A stretch of 64,000 nucleotides of DNA from Lineus longissimus (GCF_910592395.1 NC_088310.1:7697501-7761500), one strand, 5' to 3'; shown: positions 25,545 to 34,930, numbered from the stretch's first letter. The notes: generated by a model not told the origin, from the sequence alone. Numbers and translations: made by a program.

Positions 25545-26075
25545 GTGAGAATTTTTTTACCTCAGGTTAGCCTGGCTTTCTCTCTCGGTTGCTCTTGGAG
25601 ATTCTCTTTCTTCTTCTTAAGTTAGTGTTCGCTACTCTTAGATTTTCTGCGGTGGGTTCCTCAGCCTCAGTCAGATTAAGTTTGCAAGAACTTCTCTTTT
25701 GGTTGTTCTTGAAGTTTCTGCGGTGGGACCAATTAACCTAAGTCAGGTTATCTCGACTTGGAGTTTCTGGGACGAGATCCTTACCTCAATCAGATTAGCC
25801 AAATAAAAAATACTATTCTTTCTTGGTCGATGTTGGATTTCTGCAATGTTTTCCTTACTCATTGTGAGCAGCTATTAACCTCAGGCTGGTTAGCTTAACA
25901 TTCTTTCTTGGTCGATCTAGCAGTTTCTGCGGTGGGGTCCTTACCCAATTTGAACAGTTACCAAGCTCTTGCAGTTTCTGCTGTCCCTGCTCATACAATG
26001 GGCAGTCATCATTACCTCAGGTTAGCTAAGCCTTCTTGCTTGGTTGCTATTTTTCTTTCTTGGCTTCTCGGTTAC
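25545..26075. repeat. Old, strongly diverged tandem repeat, unit about 90-110 bp
   Basis: Several blocks in the same order recur: ACCTCA(G)GTTAG, CTTTCTTGGTTG, TTCTTG(A/C)AGTTTCTG and CGGTGGG(G)TCC. Examples begin near 25558, 25665, 25740, 25785, 25873 and 26010. The units have lost register through indels. Pyrimidine-rich on the plus strand. No coding frame crosses it. It looks like a decayed minisatellite or a nested old element. Confidence 0.6.
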
Positions 26076-26079
26076 TTAC

Positions 26080-27365
26080 TTTCTGTGTGTGGCAGAGCAA
26101 GGTAAATCGTAAGACTCTGGATGCCACCTGTTTGAGATGGAGAACGCCTAGGGGGTCGTAACGAGCTGAAAACCGCAAAGTGACAGACTGCATATTCTGT
26201 GCAACTTTTGTGAAAAGAACAGACGCATGTGTGTTTGCACGAGTGACTCGCTTGGTCGTGCATGTGTTTTGTGAGCAAATTGACGATAAGGTAGAAAAAG
26301 ACGTCGCCTCGTCTAATGAAAGTTAGTGTCATCTGATATATTTTCTTATGATTGCCTTAAATGCTCAGTTGAACAACGAGAGGTTTGATAATCTAAAGCC
26401 AGTTTAAATCCAGTCCCGTGCGTATAGTTTGGACCATTTTAAAGTTTATACCGGGTACTTATAATGCACACTGGTACTTGTGGAATTTTATTTGATGTTA
26501 CACCAAAAAACACCCAAAGAGCTTGCGAGAGCTCACTGATTACTGTTGGTGGTAAGACACTGGAAACGTACACCTTGGTTGAAGCAAGCATTCCTCTCGG
26601 CTTACCTCTTGATGGTAATGCGTTTCAGCGGGGGACTGCTATGCTGAGATTCACAACAGGTCATTTACATGTACTTTGCAGAAATGTCCATCTCATCTGG
26701 TACTTGCAATACGAAGCGTGGTAACATTATGATTTTATTGATATTCTCGAGATATTGATTATCTAATGAGAGTTTTCTACTGTAATGACACGCAGTCATA
26801 TACATTTCCGTTTTAAGTACATGTAATACTGAAAAGTCCTATCAATTACCCTACAAAAAACCGTGACTTTACTGGTCGGGCGAACTGTGGGGGCATAGAT
26901 GGCCAGAGTCCTCTATTAAAACATGTGTACATTACGTGTACATTGTTGTGCATAGGTTTTGGTGAAAAAAGTACTCATTGGACCAATCAATCTGCACAAA
27001 ATTTTATACGTGTCAAGAAGAACCCTTTGCCAATAGCATAATAAAGTTTTAAAAAATTCCAATACCGATTGCCTGAGAAAAAAAGATTTCCGTACACCAT
27101 ATCCATCAAAACGTCACTGGCGCATTGATACGGCCCTGTCAAAGTACAAGTTCTAAACTGACCAGTGAGACCACATTTTCTTAAATATATTATCAAAAAG
27201 CATATTTCTGTGATGGCCTGACTCTGTAGATTAAGAATCAACCACAGATTGAGAATTAATTCCACTTTGGTCCATCCCAGCCATGTATTTACCACAACTT
27301 GACATTTTGATAAGCTCTATGTGCCACACTTCCGGTCGTGGATGAATACAGGTCTCTGCCCAGAT
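26080..27365. other. Non-coding stretch
   Basis: No supported gene. Open frames at 26464-26724 (plus) and 26987-27295 (minus) lack motifs. TTTCCGTA.ACCAT occurs both here (about 27088) and near 2539, a possible trace of a shared old repeat. Confidence 0.4.
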
Positions 27366-27371
27366 ATATGG

Positions 27372-27545
27372 CTATTTCCTCCACAAGCAACACGAGGTAA
27401 GTCCCCAATCACAAATGGTTAGTAACCTTCGAACTGAAACAACAAGGTCGTCAAAATTAACGATGGCTGCCATGAACTCCATACGCCGCTCCTCTGCGAC
27501 GTCCAGCCTTGGCGGATCCACCTGTGTCATTTTGGCCTCTCCCAT
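27372..27545 (-). CDS. Candidate first coding exon, unknown product
   Basis: Minus-strand ATG at 27545 opens a frame of 57 codons. The first 40 have strong coding character: residues MGEAKMTQVDPPRLDVAEER followed by RMEFMAAIVNFDDLVVSVRR, an amphipathic, probably helical pattern with GC-rich codon ends. The last 17 residues look non-coding, so an exon ending near 27426 at AAG|GTTACT is plausible, although this is a weak donor. The plus strand also has a short ATG frame here, less convincing in composition. I do not recognise the family. Confidence 0.3.
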   Translation of the reverse strand: MGEAKMTQVDPPRLDVAEERRMEFMAAIVNFDDLVVSVRRLLTICDWGLTSCCLWRK

Positions 27546-27730
27546 AACGTACTCATTACTAACTTGTCAGACGCTCAAGCATCCAGCGAATTAGAGGACG
27601 GAGAAACATACTAACAGCTGTCCACTTGCAGTTAGCAGGTTGCTAGATTTAAGGTGCATGATATATCAACTGGAAACTGATACATCTGTAGCGTTGTTGG
27701 TTAGAAAGACAGTGGCTGTTGGCTTCGATA

Positions 27731-27820
27731 ACTGAGGCACAAGAACATCAAAATTCCATCCCAACCACTTGTCAGTTGTGAAGTCGGGTTAAGTTTTGAT
27801 GTTCATGTGGATCTTAGTCA
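27731..27820. repeat. Imperfect inverted repeat (hairpin) of about 90 bp
   Basis: GAACATCAAAA (27743-27753) pairs perfectly with TTTTGATGTTC (27794-27804). Pairing extends outward (ACTGAGG..CACAA against the complement of CATGTGGATCTTAGT) and partly inward. It could be a small palindromic element or a transcribed hairpin; there is no direct evidence for either. Confidence 0.5.
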
Positions 27821-27829
27821 ATAATCAAT

Positions 27830-28940
27830 TACATTGATGGGATTTTAGTTGCTTATTATTGAATGAAGGGAACCAACTGTCAACTGAAGGACCTAGCCAC
27901 TGAGAGTTGGCTAACCCACGTTTTGTAGTTTTGAAAAAAACTGATGTTAACATTTGTTGATAACCAAAAAATCTCAAAATCATTTCTAAAATAATTTTTT
28001 TACCAAATGCCTAAATTTGGGTGAGACCACCCTATCATGTAGAGTGGGTATCTACATCTGTTGCCCAAAGGTCACAACTCAACATCTGAAAATGTGGGTC
28101 AGCTCAATCCAGCTCTTAGCCCTTCGACTGTACTACGGCTTCCCTTGGCTAAACAATAAGAGGCTCACAAACATCACTAAGAGCCATATTAACGATGAAT
28201 GCTCTTGAGGGGCTTGCGGTAAGATGATATGGAAATATACATGCTTGTCCTTACAAGGACGATTAAGTCAAAAATAAACTGTATTAGAGAATGACTCAAT
28301 GAGCTGGCCTTGCTAACAGTCTTAGAAGTATGAAATAATTATTAACAAACATTTCATGGGTAAAAAGTGCAAATTCAGGAAAATAAACTGAGTTTTCAGA
28401 TTGGTATATCCCGGCATCAAGCAGAGCAACTCTCAATATTTTTGGCAACCGACACGCGTACTGTCCCAGATTCTTGCCTTGCTATGCTAATGCTACGATC
28501 AGCCTCAGGCGGCTATCACTTGATCAATATGTCAGCAAACAGTTGGTAACACTCAATGGGCTCTTTACCCTACTTCAGGGAAATACATTGTATATGATCG
28601 AATTCACACAGGACCATCGCCAAGCTCAAGGTTTACCGTAGTGTAAATAGTCAAAGTGACGCGATGTGATAGCAGGAGACCAAGATTGTTAAACTTCTCA
28701 GCGATAACTCGGTGGGTAAAGGTATTGGCCCTTTGCAACACAATAGAAACAAGACCCTCCCATTACAGTGATGGAGGGGTGCAATCGGATGAAAATAATA
28801 AATGCGGGTCTTACGCCCCTCCAAATGAACTACATGTAATCTTGTGTATGTTTCTTTTGTGTCGTCATTTCCTCTCCCGGTAAGCACGCATTCTTCTTAG
28901 GCAAACCGATACCTTTTGCCACCGTGGGTATTAGGCGGGA
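27830..28940. other. Non-coding stretch
   Basis: No supported gene. Short open frames on both strands near 28650-28890 are mirror shadows without motifs. Confidence 0.35.
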
Positions 28941-28943
28941 AAG

Positions 28944-29195
28944 ATGGCTGTCTCAAAGGACTCTTTAGCAGACGTTTTCAAGCAGAGGTGCGACATGAAA
29001 CAATATTGTCTTGTATCTCCAATACGACCTTCCCCTCCCAAAACAGGGAAGAACACGACCAGGTCGCTTATTGTCAAGTATCAGCTTTATCCGTTAGTCT
29101 GCAGAGAGAAACTCTTCTGTTATCAAATTGATATCTTTTTAGAACGACATGAAGGGAAATTCAAGAACGTTACGGCAGCAGTTGCATCGGCAATA
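28944..29195 (+). CDS. Candidate first exon of a two-exon gene, unknown product
   Basis: ATG at 28944 sits in a good initiation context (GGGAAAGATGG). The frame runs 84 codons to a donor-like ATA|GTGAGG at 29195/29196 and is open beyond it to 29258. Residues begin MAVSKDSLADVFKQRCDMKQ; later come a basic/proline patch (PIRPSPPKTGKNTTR) and YQIDIFLERHEGKF. The exon ends in phase 0, which fits the phase-0 acceptor of the segment at 29365. No family recognised. An overlapping minus-strand frame (29218-29553) competes for the downstream region. Confidence 0.3.
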
Positions 29196-29364
29196 GTGAG
29201 GTTTCGTAAGCGAAGAGCTACGAACGATGACGTACGCAGTATGTATAAATGTCAGTAATGTCGACGATTTTTAAAGATTTCCTCAACTCCTCGTACAAGT
29301 CAGAACTGTTAGTTGATACACGGCGAATGTCAAGGAGATGAATCAGTGCAGGACTTAAAAACAG

Positions 29365-29544
29365 GCACCTAAACGAATAGGAGTAAGGTCGGACTGTCCC
29401 CTGCACCAAGATTTTCGACAGAAATTCTGGCCCGCGGACACCAATGTCGAGGAAGAACTGTGGGAAACACCGCATGACCTCGAAACGACAAGCCGCTTCA
29501 TCCCCGCCACAGAACTGAAGTTTGAAATCAAGAGAAGAAGATGA
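29365..29544 (+). CDS. Candidate second (terminal) exon of the same gene
   Basis: After an in-frame TAA and AAAACAG (acceptor AG at 29363-29364) a frame of 59 residues runs to TGA at 29544. It is acidic and Trp-containing: QDFRQKFWPADTNVEEELWE, then PHDLETTSRFIPATELKFE and a basic end IKRRR. This looks more like protein than chance. The intron would be 169 bp and phase 0. The polypyrimidine tract is weak. The opposite strand is also open here (29218-29553, starting MSSSSSSLDFKLQFCGGDE), and I cannot exclude that as the true frame. Confidence 0.3.
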   Translation, partial: APKRIGVRSDCPLHQDFRQKFWPADTNVEEELWETPHDLETTSRFIPATELKFEIKRRR

Positions 29545-29559
29545 TGATGACATGACAGA

Positions 29560-30440
29560 CTATAGCAGATCATTACTTCGTCATTCGCAGGGCTTGCAAA
29601 CCTGCCTAATGTAAGTGTACGATCGTACCAACAGCTAGCTCTGCGGTTTGGATCCAACGAACGTAAGCTTCAATTATGCAAATTGCTTGGTAAAACTTTC
29701 TTGAGTGAATAAGCTAGGTTTTGCTTTGATGGAATAAACCATGATCGACATCTCACTGTCAATCGAGAGACGGGTACAAAAAAGGTATCCGGCGTAACAT
29801 TACGGAGCAAATCGATGAAAGCTGAACAAAACCGGTCGGTTTCCTTGGGTATCAATCGAGGGATCAGTTCATGGCTTTGATATTCAAACCATTTGAAGAT
29901 ATATAATCAAAACATTCCGAAATGCGCTCAAGGGAAAATGAAGAGTGGAGAGATGAGATATTCGTGAGTAGAATTTCAAAGGAAGGGGTAGCGAAATTTG
30001 AGGAGTTTCATTAATGTTCAAGTTGTTTTTACTTTGGTTTTTTGCGCGATTTCTTTGCCTTTTATAGCTCGAGGCAAAAAAAAGGTTTTAAAAACATTTT
30101 TTTTTAAAGATCAGTTGCTGCTCTTATTTGGGTAAAAACCTTCGTTCTGAAGGATGTTTTATAATAAAAATTACTCAGTGGAAATAGTCCGATTTTGACT
30201 GGCCAGGTTTTAATGGGCAATTGATTAGAAATCTTTCTCTTTTTCAGCATTTTCGCTTTGGGCGATATTGGATGGTATATCTGATGCCTTGTCTGGAGCT
30301 GGCGTCCTTTGAAACAATAGTTCCTTTTTCTGCCAGGGTTGGTAAACTGCGACTGTTGGATTACCACCAAAAGTACTAACCAGTACATTTTTCCGTGTCC
30401 GAGAGTTAAGTAAATGTATCCCCTTTTTTGTTGGAATGGT
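29560..30440. other. Non-coding stretch
   Basis: A/T-rich with several A and T runs (about 30075-30110). The 126-codon minus-strand frame at 30104-30484 includes the ACATGT repeat and shows no motif; I regard it as chance. Confidence 0.4.
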
Positions 30441-30445
30441 GGTCT

Positions 30446-30490
30446 ACTACATGTACATGTACATGCACATACATGTGCATGCACATGTAG
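30446..30490. repeat. Alternating CATGTA/CATGCA simple repeat with dyad symmetry
   Basis: A run of ACATGT and GCATGC words starts CTACATGTACATG and ends GCACATGTAG, so its two ends are inverted. Simple purine-pyrimidine alternating repeat. Confidence 0.8.
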
Positions 30491-30967
30491 TCCGGCAGGT
30501 GAGACTACTTTATTTTTAAATTTTGATGCGCAATTCTGGCAAGGTGTTTCAGTATGGAAGTCTGGATGATGTGTTGTAGAAGATTTGCAACACTTTAAGC
30601 ATCAAATTTTTCGCCATCAACCGGATTTTGGGGCATGGGTAACAAAAACTAGCATTATACAGGAACCTTACATCACAGAACAATTATCCATCACTCGACT
30701 CGTTCTGACGAAATCAAGCTTATCCTAATTAAGCTCCTTGTTTCTTCCAAGTTGAGAAAATTCTCCTCGACTGAAAACTCGTGTTTATGACACATGAAGA
30801 AAATTAAACATGCAGCAGATTATTACACTCTACACAAACAGACTGTCGAATAATGAGAATCTTGGAATTTCATTAACCACGTCAGTAAAGCGCTTGGAAT
30901 TGTTTTCTACAACGGAATTTCAGCCCATTCCCGAAATTCGACTGCATGGTTCGCTTGGATAGGGCTT

Positions 30968-31042
30968 TGTTTAAAGACAATAGACCGTGTATTGGGATTG
31001 AACTGAATTCTTTTATCCGTGGGGTTAGGGCAAAATACGTCA
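30968..31042. repeat. Dispersed repeat R2, copy 2
   Basis: Partner of 13475-13552, in the same orientation: TTTGTTTAAAGACAATAGA, ATTGGGATT, CTGAATTCTT and GGGCAAAATA. The open frames through it on both strands are probably incidental. Confidence 0.55.
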
Positions 31043-31560
31043 CCAAAACAACCTCAGGTCGTAACCTGTGCGAACCAAGTCCCCGATTGTCCAGCCGCAT
31101 CGCTACGGAAACGCTGCCCCTCAGTCTCCGGCTAATGACCCGATCCTCACCATCAACAACGACTAAGAAGAACCATCGACACCTGATTCAGAGCTAAGCA
31201 AGCTAAGTGCTCCGTGATGACACTGAGTCCAACTAATACGCGTCAATCAGCCTTTGATCCTAGTTAATTCCTGATTTTGATAGATCTGTCTCTCGGAGTA
31301 GACATTAAACATTCACTGGTTAAGAGAGACAAATCTAAGACGAATAAAACTTAAACGGCGTATTTCGAAGATATATATAGTGATGGTTTTCTAATTGAAG
31401 ATGCTCTTGTAAAAAGATGGCCAAATGTAGGGGTTTTTTTCATTTCGAGAGTAGCCACAATGTGGCTGGTCAGGACAACTGCTCGGCTGTACGAACGTCG
31501 ACGACATGTTGCTGGCGGATGGATATTTGCCAGAGTAATCGATTGGCCGAAACGTCTCAC

Positions 31561-31693
31561 GTGATTTGAAGCGGTTCCCGCCTCGTGTGGGCAGAGCGTC
31601 TCTCTTTTTCGATGAGCAGCAGCACACATTTCTGCGGCTTCTGGTAACAAAGCCAGTCAGACCTGGTGAACTTTGAGAAATTGTTACAACCAT
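31561..31693 (-). CDS. Candidate first coding exon, unknown product
   Basis: Minus-strand ATG at 31693 lies in a strong start context (ACAACCATGG). The frame runs 44 codons to a consensus-like donor CAC|GTGAGA at 31560/31561 (phase 1), and stays open to 31391 if not spliced. Residues begin MVVTISQSSPGLTGFVTRSR, then three successive Cys and a basic stretch SSKKRDALPTRGGNRFKS. Basic and Cys-containing, no hydrophobic signal. No family recognised. Confidence 0.28.
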
Positions 31694-31798
31694 GGTAATG
31701 AATAAATGACTATAATAATTGGCAGGCCCTTATGACATCCGTATACACTCCCGAAAAAGAAGTAGAATTTGGAGTGTTTGAACAATCTCTAACATTGT

Positions 31799-31972
31799 CT
31801 AAGGGTACTTCGGCTAACATAAATATGCACCTCTTAAATTTTTTATTTAAAAACTTTGTAAATTTTATTCAACAAAATTGAAAAACAGAGGCCTTTCAGA
31901 GTTTCTTTTAATACATTTTACCGGAAACCTCTTAGGGTGCACTTATGTAGGCCGAAGCGCAAATGCCTTAAG
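31799..31972. mobile_element. Short element with imperfect inverted ends, related to the edge of the 68-bp array
   Basis: The left end CTTCGGCTAACATAA..TGCACC (31808-31832) recurs inverted at the right end, where the complement reads CTTCGGCCTACATAA..TGCACC (31938-31958). The same word in the form TTCGGCTTACGCATTATGCA stands immediately before the first unit of the 68-bp array at 32165. The interior is A/T-rich and non-coding. No clear target duplication. Probably a palindromic MITE-like element and possible source of the array. Confidence 0.55.
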
Positions 31973-32164
31973 ATCGAAGAGTTTAGATGACTAAGCCATA
32001 TTGTACCGAGTCCGCCTCATGTACATTTTTGTACATGGAAATAATGACTGTGAGAACCAGGAGCATTACTTCAGCTAGTGATCTGTTGAGACTTGTACCA
32101 TTTGGACCAAGAGACACAAACACAAACGTATCTGCACTCTTTGATAGTTTTTCGGCTTACGCAT

Positions 32165-32707
32165 TATGCACCCCAAGGAGCTTTTTCAGCGTAATGAAAA
32201 ACTCTTAGAGGTTTTTACAACACAAATATCAATATGCACCCTAAGGAGCTTTTTCATCGTAATGAAAAACTCTTAGAGGTTTTTACAACACAAATATCAA
32301 TATGCACCCCAAGGAGCTTTTCATCGTAATGAAAAACTCTTAGAGGTTTTTACAACACAAATATCAATATGCACCCCAAGGAGCTTTTCATCGTAATGAA
32401 AAACTCTTAGAGGTTTTTAAAACACAAATATCAATATGCACCCCAAGGAGCTTTTTCATCGTAATGAAAAACTCTCAGAGGTTTTTACAGCACAAATATC
32501 AATATGCACCCCAAGGAGCTTTTTCATCGTAATGAAAGACTCTTAGAGGTTTTTACAGCACAAATATCAATATGCACCCCAAGGAGCTTTTTCATCGTAA
32601 TGAAAAACTCTTAGAGGTTTTTAAAACACAAATATCAATATGCACCCTATGGAGCTTTTTCATCGTAATGAAAACACCTTAGAAGTTTTTTACGACACAA
32701 ATATCAA
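32165..32707. repeat. Minisatellite, 8 copies of a 68-bp unit, each with a hairpin
   Basis: Units start (TATGCACC) at 32165, 32233, 32301, 32368, 32435, 32503, 32571 and 32639; lengths are 67-69 bp, with only one or a few changes between neighbours except in the last unit. Every unit contains GAGCTTTTTCAT and ATGAAAAACTC around CGTA (GAGCTTTTCAT in units 3 and 4), an 11-bp hairpin with one bulge. Copies 3 and 4 share a one-T deletion and copies 6 and 7 share a TTTTTACAGC variant, which shows spread by stepwise duplication. Not a CRISPR array: there are no unique spacers. No continuous coding frame. Confidence 0.97.
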
Positions 32708-33010
32708 TTTGTGCCTGATATTGGACTATGATATAACCTAGTTTCGGTATAATATTGGTAAATATTTAAAGGTGGGCTAAACACGCGGAAATTACTATGG
32801 CTGGATGTGCGTGATTAGTGATCGCGATCAGAAAGTTATTGAACTGGTATTGATACTTGATGTTGTAGATATGTTTCTGATGAGGTGTAAATATTTCCAT
32901 TATATCGCCACCAGCAATTATCTTCCAAGACAAGGTTTGATACTCAGGTTTATCAACAGGAGAGCTTAACGAGAGTGGTTATGTCATAACTGATTGAAAT
33001 TGCTTGGTTT

Positions 33011-33151
33011 ATGGTAGATTTACGTGAACTGGCGCCGCATTCGAACCATGATGAGTTTTGTAACGAGGACTACGATAGCACGGCGCTGTTTGTCGGCGTG
33101 TACACAATCTTCTTCTCCCCAACTATGCAGGCTTCGTCCACATCTTGTTAA
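33011..33151 (+). CDS. Candidate coding segment, possible start of a membrane protein
   Basis: ATG at 33011 opens 46 codons with an acidic, extracellular-like start (MVDLRELAPHSNHDEFCNED) and then a hydrophobic stretch (TALFVGVYTIFF), followed soon by a stop. A pyrimidine tract plus CAG (TCTTCTTCTCCCCAACTATGCAG, about 33108-33130) lies inside, so a splice acceptor may alter the reading. Composition is GC-rich. It could be the N-terminus and first membrane segment of a spliced receptor-like gene, perhaps the one ending at 34930; no donor is convincing. Confidence 0.22.
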   Translation: MVDLRELAPHSNHDEFCNEDYDSTALFVGVYTIFFSPTMQASSTSC

Positions 33152-34130
33152 TGGCACTTGTTATTGGAAGGCACGTCACTTGTTGTACGATGTGGTGCGC
33201 GTAATATATATCACTCTTTGAGAGGAAAGGTCCATCGAACCACCAAAAAAACTCTTATGCATTATTCTATTAGTAGTGCCCACGTTCAAACGAGAGAATT
33301 CCCCCTACCGGGCTACAAGTAGCATTCTAACTTCCCCACACACTTGCAAGTATGTAAACTCGATACTGGTAATACTGTTTCTGTAGACTGGCCTTTAGGT
33401 TCAATTTGATAGAGATATATTTGCCAATAACGTGGAGTCCTCTTGAACATAATTTAAAAATATCTTATTTCTCATCCATGACCGTTCAGAGATCGATACA
33501 CAAATGGATAACTCGTCTAGACGAAGTCCCTTTCCATAAAATACATACGACCAGGGCACTATCACATTCCACGTGACAAAGATGCTTCTGGGAAATACAT
33601 TATTGAGAAGTCATTTGAATTCAGATGAAATTTGAACCATTTTTCTTTACGGCTAAGTGCCTTTCCTGTAGGCAATGGACCCTGTAATCGAAAGCAGTAA
33701 ACCTCATCACAAGTTCCCAGCTATAGGAATGGTAATTTTTAATAACCGATTAGAATCTAGGTATGACCGAGAAATGGGGGCAAATATGTTTGTTATGGCA
33801 CTGCACATGATACGAACAAATATTATCTCATGCTCATAGGTACCCTTCTGTGATTAATAGTGTCTGAAATGCGTGTTGTTTCTTTAAGAATTAGGTGGCG
33901 GATGTTTGGTATCGGAAGAACTGGAGCAACTATTGAGGAACTGAATATGACATTGCTCATAAAAATCAGTTCCTGTTCTTTTGCACTTTGCTCGACATTC
34001 ACTATAATTTCAAAAGCACTACATGTGCCACTTGAACAACCGTGCCTCTAGATTTTAAACCTTTACCAATAACGTCAGGGATGGTCGTACATTTAAGCTA
34101 ACCAGAAGTTGCAAACCTATCAATACTGGT

Positions 34131-34240
34131 GATATGAATAAAAACTAGCAAATGCTTTTATCTAAAACTCCATGTACGTTTACACTTGGCCTTTCTGTAC
34201 AAAATTGAAGTAAAAGTATTTGCTAGTCTTTATTCATATC
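34131..34240 (+). mobile_element. Palindromic 110-bp element P1, copy 1
   Basis: A 30-bp terminal inverted repeat (GATATGAATAAA.ACTAGC and its complement) bounds a 50-bp centre. Copy 2 at 55695-55804 is exactly the same length, in inverse orientation, and differs at about five positions. Too small to code for protein: a MITE- or foldback-type element. Its right terminal 13 bp (CTTTATTCATATC) is also the start of the 55-bp minisatellite that follows. Confidence 0.9.
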
Positions 34241-34559
34241 ACTGACCCAATGTTTATTTCCAATTTGAACTCTAGCTTAAATCTTTATTCATATCACTGA
34301 CCCAATGTTTATTTCCAATTTGAACTCTAGTTTAAATCTTTATTCATATCACTGACCCAATGTTTATTTCCAATTTGAACTCTAGTTTAAATCTTTATTC
34401 ATATCACTGACCCAATGTTTATTTCCAATTTGAACTCTATAGTTTAAATCTTTATTCATATCGCTGACCCAGTGTTTATTTCCAATTTGAACTCTAGTTT
34501 AAATCTTTATACATATCACTGACCCAGTGTTTATTTCCAATTTGAACTCTAGTTTAAAT
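34228..34559. repeat. Minisatellite, 6 copies of a 55-bp unit, growing out of element P1
   Basis: Units start (CTTTATTCATATC) at 34228, 34283, 34338, 34393, 34450 and 34505; unit 4 is 57 bp through a 2-base insertion. Each unit is the last 13 bp of the P1 inverted repeat followed by 42 bp containing CCAATGTTTATTTCC (CCAGTG in the last two units). Units are almost identical. No coding frame persists. Together with 32165-32707 it is the second such array within 2.4 kb. Confidence 0.97.
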
Positions 34560-34679
34560 CCACGTACTCGGCAAAAACAATCAAAATCAAATGATATTCA
34601 TAACTCCAATAATCGACTTTTGAAGTACTTGTAATAGGTTTTTATGATAGTGGCGTTAAGTAACAACCTTCATTTTCAG

Positions 34680-34930
34680 GCATAACTTGTATCATATCAT
34701 TTATGTATCCGGATCGAAATCTGGACATACTTCATAACGATGTCTGTAGCACTGGAAATGTTACGAACATTTCTGCATCCGATACCCAGGTACCTCAACG
34801 GGCCTCAATAGCTTTATCGGCCAGACGACCAGCTGCGCATAGATATGACTATACCCCGCCTGATGTTCCGCCCATGCCGTATCTCGACGGACGAAATGCG
34901 AGCTTGAATCACGAATTACGAAAAAAATAA
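34680..34930 (+). CDS. Probable 3'-terminal exon: end of a membrane segment plus proline/tyrosine-rich tail
   Basis: A good acceptor (ACCTTCATTTTCAG) precedes a frame that enters in phase 1 and runs to TAA at 34930. The first residues ITCIISFMYPDRN look like the end of a transmembrane helix with a charged border. A hydrophilic tail follows: N-linked-type and Ser-rich, then ARRPAAHRYDYTPPDVPPMP, YLDGRNASLNHELRKK. Codon ends are GC-rich, unlike the flanks. Two overlapping AATAAA signals follow at 34998-35007. The fit of acceptor, frame, stop and poly(A) signal makes it the best non-receptor exon here. The upstream exon is not identified (33011-33151 is one possibility). The family is unknown; the PP.PY motif suggests SH3/WW-type binding, by inference. 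Confidence 0.5.

Noticed and set aside
27351-27396. Possible 45-base plus-strand exon (VSAQIYGYFLHKQHE) between AATACAG and CGAG|GTAAGT
   Set aside because: Splice sites are good, but such a short exon cannot be supported without transcripts; mentioned only as a reason to check strand.
32165-34559. Regular direct repeats that could be taken for CRISPR arrays
   Set aside because: Units are head-to-tail without unique spacers, lengths are 55 and 68 bp, and the setting is an animal genome without cas genes.
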